Shown here one piece after another: positions 50,601-59,600 of a DNA stretch of 64,000 nucleotides (position 1 is the first letter of the stretch; every line of letters starts with the position of its first letter). A model generated the notes under the pieces. The model saw only the letters and a list, made by a program, of their open reading frames with translations, ran no database searches and was not told where the DNA came from. The DNA lies in NCBI GenBank assembly GCA_013398275.1, contig VZSE01002469.1, positions 103,492-167,491 on the forward strand, given 5' to 3'. A program made the position numbers and the translations under genes. The DNA comes from Promerops cafer. Taxonomy: Eukaryota; Chordata; Aves; Passeriformes; Nectariniidae.

Positions 50601-53600
50601 AAAGGCTCAGGAATTGACTTATCCTGGGGGTGAGAAGGCATCTGTGAACTCATCAAAATAGAGATTCTGTTCTGGGTTCTAGTTGGAGCAATTTCCAAAT
50701 ATTGCAGTAGGAAGGAGAAAAAGAAGTCTAAAGCCGAGACTTATTAAGTGAATGAAAAGGGGATTTCAGAGTATCTGTGATAACCAGAGACTGGCCTGGG
50801 TGGCCTGGGATGTTTCTTCCTGACTTTGCTCCAAGCTGTGGGGGACACTCAGCCTCAGCAGCCCCAGAGGGTGCTGTGAACACCCTCTGGCTTTGTATAA
50901 AGCTGCATACTCCATCCCCTGCCTCCAGCCCACTGTGTGCCTGCAGTGCAGTCTGAGGTGGGGGAAACCTCCTCCTTTGGCCCTGTTTTTGGCAGGAATG
51001 GGGACCACGGATCACGTCATAGTTCTGGCTTCCACCAACCGCGCCGATGTGCTGGACAACGCTCTGATGAGACCTGGGAGGCTGGACAGGCACATCTTTA
51101 TTGATCTCCCAACACTCCAGGTATGTTTGACCAGCTGCCTTGTCCTTCCAGTGACTGAGGTGTCCCAGTTCCTGCCGGTCTCACTGGCCTGGCAAGGCTG
51201 AGCTTGGAGGAGATGGAGGTGTTGAGCCTCTGTTTGCCTTTGTTCTTGTTTCTGTGCTCTGAATCAAGGCTTTGTGGTGCTAATGCAGTGGCCTATTCCT
51301 CTGAAGTGACAGCTCACTGGTCTGGAGGTCTCTGCTCTGGTCCAGCCTTGGCAGTGAATCCTTCTGTGAGGTTCCCTTTGCCATGCAGATGCAGAGCTAT
51401 GTTTGTGTCTTCTCTTCAGGAAATTGGGAAGCACCTAATTGGCAATTGGCCGGTGTGAGAGCTTAAATTGTCATGTGCCTTGAGCACTGTTTGTTCTGTA
51501 GGTTTATTGCCCTCCCTATCCTTGTAAGGCTCCTCATTTTCCTTTAGGCAGCCTGTTAAGTGACTTTCTCCTTCTGAATGCTTTTTAAATCCATTTACAA
51601 GAGTCTTCCATGTCTGCTGTGTTGACATTTGTAGCAGAGTTCTGGGAATAGGCTCAGCTGCAGTGAGGATCTGTGTGCTGTGCCAGCACAGGCTCTTCCT
51701 CTCCCATCTGTGCTTCACTGTCCTCTGCAGTGTTTTCAGTGAAAATACCTTAAATGCCTGATAGAATCTGGCCCCGGAAGCATGAACTGTGCAGCTGCCC
51801 TGAAGGAGGAAGGGGAAAAACCCTGGCAACTGCGCCCATTGTTTGAGTCAGGATCTCCTGGACCAGCTGAATGAGTCACTGGTGGCTGCTCGCCAGCAGC
51901 ATCTCACCCCCACCTCCATCTGGGAAATGGGTGCAGGCTGAGGAGCTGCTGGATGGGCTTTGCAGCTTGTGGTTGGTGCAGGAGCAGGCCAAGGCAGTCA
52001 GAGCTCCTTCCTGCGAGAGCTTATATGGTGAGGGAGAAGTCAAGAGAGCTCAGAGTGAGAGTGAGGAGGGGAGAGTGGCCCTGAGAGAGAAAGCCATGAC
52101 TCAGGGAGAGCCTCGTGCATCTGCTGGGAATTTGAGGCTGGGTGTTTATCAGGGCTGCTGGAGCACTGGAACTCTGCAAGGAGAGCCCTGCCCTCTGCTG
52201 GCACTGTCGCTGTCCCCTCTGCTGGCACTGTCAGTGACCCCTCTGCCGGCAGTGCCACCACCCTGCTCCCTGCCATGACAGCAGGGCCCCGTGGTGACCC
52301 CTGGCTGGGCTCAGGTGCTGGGTGTTCTTTACAGGAGAGAAAGGAGATCTTTGAGCAGCACCTGAAGGGCCTCAAGCTGATCCAGGACGGCAGTTTCTAC
52401 TCGCAGCACCTGGCAGAGCTGACCCCAGGATTCAGTGGTATGATGTGTCCTTGGGCTGCTCCTGCTCCATTCAGGCTGGAGCTCTTGGGTGCTGGGGGTC
52501 TAACAGGGAGTTTTGGTCAAAAAGGGCTTTTTTCTCCATTTCTGTGGGAAATAGAAAAAATAGTGGGAACCTGACCAGCTCCCTGCTGAGCTCTGATGAG
52601 CAGTTATTCATGGCCGTTTTCAATCTTCTGAAATTTGTTGGACTAGCAGGGTGGGCAGGTAGGGAAAACACACTTTTACAATGCCCACGTGCCTAATTCC
52701 TAAGGGAAGGAACCAGTCATGCTCCTTTCAAAGCTGTTGAGGATGAGGTGCTGCACTTCAGAAGAGAGACTGTTAAATTGATTTGTGTTACCAGGAAAGC
52801 GATGGAAGGAACAAGTAGGAATTATTTTGCTGATGAGAGTAGAAATTGGACAGCTCTGCCTGGCTCCTGCATTGAGCCTGCTTCCAGGGTGGGTCCCTGG
52901 GAGTTTGAAACAGTGCTGAGCAAGGGGCTCCAGAGTTCCTGTTTATGTGGAGTTCCTGGAATATCCTTTCTGGGTTTCCCCCCTCCCAGGCCCCAGCGCG
53001 CTGCCTCTCCGTGACTGCTCTCAGCAGCCCCCCGCCACCATCACCCACCCACACAAACTGGGAACAGATGTTCCTTCTCTTCTCTCCGAGGCTGAGCAGA
53101 GCAGCAGCCTGTGCCAGCCCACTGCCCACACCATCCCTGTCCCTGGGAGCCAGCCTTGGCCTCAGCCTGCTCCTGGATTCCTGAGCTCTGTGTGGTGTCA
53201 GCATTCCCTGCCAAAGCAGTTGTATTATTCAAATCCAGTATCAACACCATGGACTGGGGTTGCTCGCCGTTCCCAGGGAACGAAAAGCACAGGCTGTTTG
53301 GCTTCCTAAGGTCCTTCTCCAGATTTGTTTGTGCCCATTCCTCCCCTGAGTTCTCTGTCCCATTCAGACCCAGTGTAACTCTTGTGTCTGCAGGAGCTGA
53401 CATAGCAAATATCTGCAATGAAGCTGCTCTTCATGCTGCCAGGGAAGGGCACAAATCCATCGATACCTCCAACTTCGAGTACGCTGTGGAAAGAGTCATT
53501 GCAGGTGAGAGATGCAGCCATTCCATGGAATTATGGACTGGGTTGGGTTGGGAGGGACCCTAAAGCCCATCCAGTCCCACCCCTGCCCTGGGCAGGGACA

Positions 53601-56600
53601 CCTTCCACTAGCCCAGGTTGATCCAAGCCCCGTCCAGCCTGGCCTTGGACACTCACAGGGACCCAGGGGCAGCCACAGCTTCTCTGGGCACCCTGTGCCA
53701 GTGCAGCAGCATTTCTTGATGTTGCCTCAGGGGTCTGTTCTGTTCAGTTGAGGGAGTTACATCCCAGAAAGACAGATGGGTCCAGATTGTGCTATGGCCT
53801 GAAGGTCTTCAATGACAGTCACAGAAAGTTCTCTGAAAAAGACCCCAAAAGGCTCCATCTTCTTGAATCTGCAGGAGTCTGAATCCATAGCTCAGGGAAA
53901 ATGGCCACTGACAAAATAATAAAGAGGAAAATTCGAATCCATATGGCTTTTTCAGTTTAGAAGGTTGAGGCTTGTTGGTTTGTTTGGTTTTTTTAAACAA
54001 GAAGAGTGACAATATCTCTGAATTTTTCTTGCTGCTCTGGACACCTGCTACATAAATATTAACAGCAAATAGTCTCTGCATCCTCACCAGCAAGAAATTA
54101 GAGATTTTTGTTTCTGCCCTCCCAGCCCAGGCTTTGATGAATTGGCAGAATAAACTGCAAGACAGTAGAGCACTGTTCTCCCTCTGAGAACATCCTGTGG
54201 CCTTTCCCTGCTGCTTGTGCCATTGCCAGGAGAGGAACCTCTGGAGATTTCCCTGTAGCAGTGTATTGTAGGGAGGGCAAAAGAGTTCCCAGAACTCTTG
54301 ACTTCACCTGAGGGATTTGAATCTGGTGGGTTTTGGGCTGAACTCTCCTAGAGCCAGGCTGTGGATCTCATAATCAGACACTGAACTGCTCCCAGGCTCT
54401 GTTCCCAGAGGGAGCCCAGGCACACAGACTGGCACTCTGTGCCTTTTTAGTGAAACGTGTGGAGCAGGATGTTTGTACTGGGTCAGTTAACTTCCTGATC
54501 CTGGAATTAAGTCCTGAGTGTTTGCTTATCAGAAAATGCTTAGAGAATTCCTTATTTAAAACTAGATGTTTGAGAAAAGTCCTCACAGCTTCACCTGTTG
54601 CAGAAAAACGAAACCCTTGGAGTGCTATGGTTAAAAACACAAATCCCAAACTGTACTCGTGAGCTCCCAAGAGTGGACAGGGAGACAACCATAGTTGTAA
54701 CACAGAAAATTCTCATCAGCTGCAGCAAAGATCACAGAATCCTAAACAGGTTTGGGTGGGAAGGGACTTTAAGTCTGCATTCCAACTCCTGCCCTAAGCA
54801 GGCATGCTTTCCTCTATCCCAGATTGCTCCAAGCCCTGTCCAGCCTGACCTTGGACACATCCAGGGGCAGCCACAGCTTCTGTAGGCAACCCCTGCCAGG
54901 GCCTCGCCACCCTCACAGGGAAGATTTTTTTTTTTCCTGGTATTCCAACTAAACCTCCTCTTTTTCAGTTTGAAGCCATTCCCCCTTGTCCTGGCACCAC
55001 ACGCTCTTGTGAAGATGTGCTCCACTTTCCCATCTGCAGGAGCACAAGCACCAGGCTTGTAGGGATTCACTTGCCTTTTCTTTCTGAGCCTTGCCTTAGT
55101 TCCCCAGACTGGGAAATAAAGCAAAAAGCCAGGAAGGCTGGGGGGCTGGCAGCAGAAGGGATCTCTGGGATCCATGTGGTGGGGCATTGCAGGACATGAG
55201 CTTTGGCAGTTAAAGCTGCCTGGCCTCACTCAGGCTCTGGTGTGTGTAGGAGGCCACGGAGTCTTTTTGTTGCTTAATCAGATTCTCTCATATTAGCAGG
55301 ACTGGCTATTTTTTGTAGACAGATTCTAAAAGACCCCAAACAACCCCCCAGGCCCCTGTATTAAATGTACCCTTTCCATGTCATAGGAATGCTTCTGGGT
55401 TTCACAATCCAGAGGGCATTTCAGTTCCTATAAAAGCTTTTCTTGAAAGAAAGAAGATATTGCTGTGCTTTCCATTAGGAGCTTCTGGTTTTAATAAGAG
55501 TGGGGTGGAATCAAAAGGGAGCTCTGCAAGTCCAGAGGCCCTGTCAGCCTTAAAGCTTTGTGTTACTGAAAGGGAGGAGCAAGAACTTCTGTCTGTGGTG
55601 GTTCCCATTGTGTTTTTAGTTTGGGAACAGAAAGCAGTCAGTCAGGTCTCCTGGGAGCGAGGGGAGAAACCTGCTGGGCACACAGAGGCTTTTAGGGCTT
55701 GGCTTTAGAAGATGGAGCCTGTTTTCTTGGTGGAGTTGGTGTAAGGCCAGCAGAGATGCACCAGAGTTGTTTCCTGGGTGGCTTGTGTCATGAATGTGAT
55801 ACCTACAGGCTTTCAGGGGGTTCCATGCCTGGAGATTATGTAGGAAAAGAAATAATCTTGGTAGGCACACAGTGTGCTCTTGTGAAGAGTACAGTCCCTC
55901 CCTCAGTGGGCTGACAGGGATTTTTTAAGTGTCTGTGTGTGTGTATGTAGATATAGATAGATATATTTATAAAGAATAGATACGTCTTTCTGTGGAAATA
56001 GCCATACAGGGCCATGCTCACACACTGCTGAGGGCAGGGTAGGGGACTGACCCATGAAAATCAAGGCAGTTGCAATTAATTTGCTGTTCCATCATGCCTG
56101 GGGGGGCACAGCAGTTTCCAGGGTCCCTGAGCAGTAATTTTACAAGATCAGCCACACTAATTTTGTTGTTTCCTTGTTTAATAAAACCCTTGACTTTGTT
56201 TAAAAATTCATGTTAATAGAATGTTGTTTTCCAAGACATGAAGCAAGCTTGGTGCAATATTGGTTCTGACTGGCTGCTCTCCCCTCTGCTGCTCTGGGCT
56301 CTGTGTGGGGACTCTGGCCTGCAAATCCTGGGACCTTTTTGCATCCAACATTCTGAGCTGTAACGAGTGCCTGACACACACTGTGTGTTCTGTACTTATT
56401 TTTCCTGTGTGCTAGAAGTTTTACTTCCATTCTTTTATTTTTTTTTTAATCCTTTTTGGACTTGCTCTGCTGAGTTGGAAAATAGATACTTTTGAAAATC
56501 AAGGAAGGGTTAAGTGAGAGTTACAGCTTCATTTGCTGGTTCTCAGGAGCCTAGGAATAAGCTCATATGGAGCATGCAGTGTGTAATCAGAGACATTTCC

Positions 56601-59600
56601 AGGCTCTGGAGAAGGATTTCCATGTCTGCTCCTGGACTTTAGGTGATTTGAACACTCTTCATGCACAATTTTCTCGACTGAGACCTTGTATATATGATTC
56701 AACATCTCTCTTCTCTCTTGTTCTGCCTAAGAGACTGAAAACGGCAAAATGAGTGTGAGACTCTAGCTAGTTTCATTTTAGGTTTTGTTGTTTGGGGGTT
56801 TCTTGTGTTGCTTTCAGATTTTTTCCAACGCTTAAACCCCACAAAGAACTCCATTTCGGGCAAAATCCGGTCCGGGTTTTCTCTCTTGCCGACTGTATTC
56901 CAGACTGCGGGCGAAACCCGGTCCGGGTTTTCCGTTTTGCCGACTCCATTCCGGGAGCGACCAAACCAAAACCAAAGGGAAAAGAAGAGTGAGCTGCCTT
57001 TTTACAGATCAGCCCTGGGAACAAGGTTCTTGCGCCGTGATCAAATCAAATGTCAAATTATTTGTCTAACGATTAAGTCTGTTTTAAGAAGGGGGTGAAG
57101 TTTCTGCCAGGGTTTTCAAGCAATCCTATTGCTTTGCACCTCCTGGCCAGGGAGCTCCTTTTCTAAACGTTCTCGTTAAAGGGGTTTTGCTGCCTCCCCC
57201 GCTCCAGAGTCAGCACAAACGGTTCAGCCACAGGCTGTGCGCTGGGCTGGACCAGGTAATGCCCCACTGGTCGCACCTGTTGATAACTTATCAAACCCTG
57301 GTGTGTGTTCCCACAGGCACAGCCAAGAGAAGTAAGATCTTGTCACCAGAAGAGAGGAAGGTGGTGGCGTTCCACGAATCGGGGCACGCGCTGGTTGGGT
57401 GGCTGCTGGAGCACACCGAGGCCGTCATGAAGGTACCTCCACTGCCAGGGAGGGGAGTCCCAGGGGCTTCCCTGCCCAGGATTGCTTTGTGGTACTTGTG
57501 TGCAGCTCTGCTCAGCTCTGTGAGCCCGGGGCTGGGCTACTGCAGAAAAGTAAATGGCAAATACAGAATCACGGAATCATTTTCCTTGGAAAGGACCTTT
57601 GAGGTTGTCGAGTCCAACTTGGTGGTCCGAGCACTGCCAAGCCCACCACTAAACTAGGAGAGGTTCAGGCTGGAGATTAGGAATAAATTCTTTACTGAAA
57701 GGTTGGTTAAGCATTGGAACGGGTTCTCCAGGGAGTTGGTGGAGTCAGTGTCCCTGGAAATGTTCAAAAACAAGTGGACGTGGCACTTGACAGTATGGGT
57801 CCGTGGGCTGGTGGGATTTGGTCAAAGGTTGGACTTGATGGTCGTGGAGGACATTTCCAACCTTAATGATTCTGTGATTATATAAACCATGTCCCTAATT
57901 TATGCCGTAGAGAAATCCATTATTAGGCTCCATTGATGATAGTGCTGGTGCAAAGCTGATTAACCAGCTATAGGAGAAGCCTTGCAATTAAAAATTAGAA
58001 GCAACTGAGTCTTCCTGGTGCTGCTGCTCAGTCATGCACTTCCAGGCTGCTCCGTGTGTGCACACATCCAAATGTGATCCCTTTCCCAGCACATTGCAGC
58101 TGGCAAAGCCACTGCAGGATTTGCTCTGATACTGCTGGAGAGATGTGTTTTCCAGACTGGGAGGTTGTCTGCCCGAAGCCCTTCTCTGCAGGGAAAGGCC
58201 TCTCTGGCACCCTGGGATGTGATCCGTGCACATCTCCTCCAAAAGCCGGGACACTGGGGGGAGTTGGGGAGTGAAATGACAAGGGTGACAGCTCCTTGGC
58301 CCCTTACCAGCGGCACATTCACTCTGAATGACCCATTGTGTAAGCAGAACTGGTGTTAATTACTCTCATTTAGTGGGTGGGGAAAATGGCTGTTATTTTT
58401 CTGAAGGCTCCTGTCTTTCTGCAGGTAGTCACAGGGATTCTGGAGCAGAATCAGTGAACTCTGTGTGGCCTGTACACTCCAAAGTAAATCCTAAATTTCA
58501 GGATTTCTGTGACTTGCTGTTAAGGATAATTTCCTGAGCAGGAAGCGTGTTTGTGTGTGAAGGCAGAGCCCTTAGTGCAGGAATGAGGACACACTGCTGT
58601 CCTTGGCCATGTCTGTGTAGGCCAGCCTGTCCATGGCTATGGACAAACTTCACTGGGAATGCAGAGGCCTCTTCCTGCCCTCCCTGTGCTGCTGTAGGGA
58701 GAGCTGTGCAGGTCTCTGAGCTGAGGGAGCTGCCCTGTGTTGCAGGTGTCCATAGCCCCTCGGACAAACGCGGCACTGGGATTCGCGCAGATCCTGCCCC
58801 GGGAGCAGTACCTGTTCACCAAGGAGCAGCTGCTGGAGAGGATGTGCATGGCCCTGGGGGGGAGAGTGGCCGAGGCCATCACCTTTAACAAGGTCACCAC
58901 AGGTGAGGAGCCAGAGCCTGGCATGGCCAGGTAGAGGTCCAAGGGGATCTGAGCAAGGGACGGAGGTTTCCTGTGCTGGCAAGAAGAAATGCCACGTGGT
59001 ATGTTTTGACACTTGTCAGCGTGGAGGTCTCAGGGCTGGTTGTCACTGGAATGGTTCAGACTTGTCCCAAAGCCTAAGGCCACAGTTGCAGTTACTGGTG
59101 AGGCTCTTGAGAAGACCTAGAACTTTCTTTGCTGTTTCCAACTAGTTAAATCCAAATAGGATCACAGAATGGTTTGGGTAGGAAGGGACCTTAAAACCCA
59201 TCTCGTTCCACCCCTTGCTATGGGTGGAGACACTTCCACTAGACCAGGTTGCTGTGTGGGCAGTGGCAGATCAGGACTCAGGTGAGGTGACCACAGTAGG
59301 GTCACTCTCTGTCACTCCTGGGACCTGCAGGAAGGTCCCTCAGTGGGTTGAGTGTTCACCCCCATGGGCTGCAGTGGGTCCTCTCCTCTCTCCACTGGTA
59401 GGACATGTGTTTGTGCAGGATGTGCTCTTCCTGCACTGAGGTGAGAGCTGGCCAGCAGTGTGTATGTCTTTCCTGCCCAGGAGCACAGGATGACCTGAAG
59501 AAGGTGACCAAGATTGCCTACTCCATGGTGAAGCAGTACGGGATGGTGCCCAGCATCGGGCAGATCTCCTTCCCAGACCCGGAGAGTGCCCCTGGCATCG

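Larger units (their letters stand above)
53505..57316 (+). other. SPG7: SPG7 intron 12 (3.8 kb)
   Basis: Holds CR1 tails at 53522 and 54728, a TG/GATA microsatellite at 55929 and a CpG-containing 51-bp direct repeat near 56.85 kb. No extra exon recognised. Confidence 0.7.
57433..58745 (+). other. SPG7: SPG7 intron 13 (1.3 kb)
   Basis: Contains an inverted pair of CR1 ends (57563-57653 and 57656-57886). The remainder is unique and without a recognisable exon. Confidence 0.7.
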
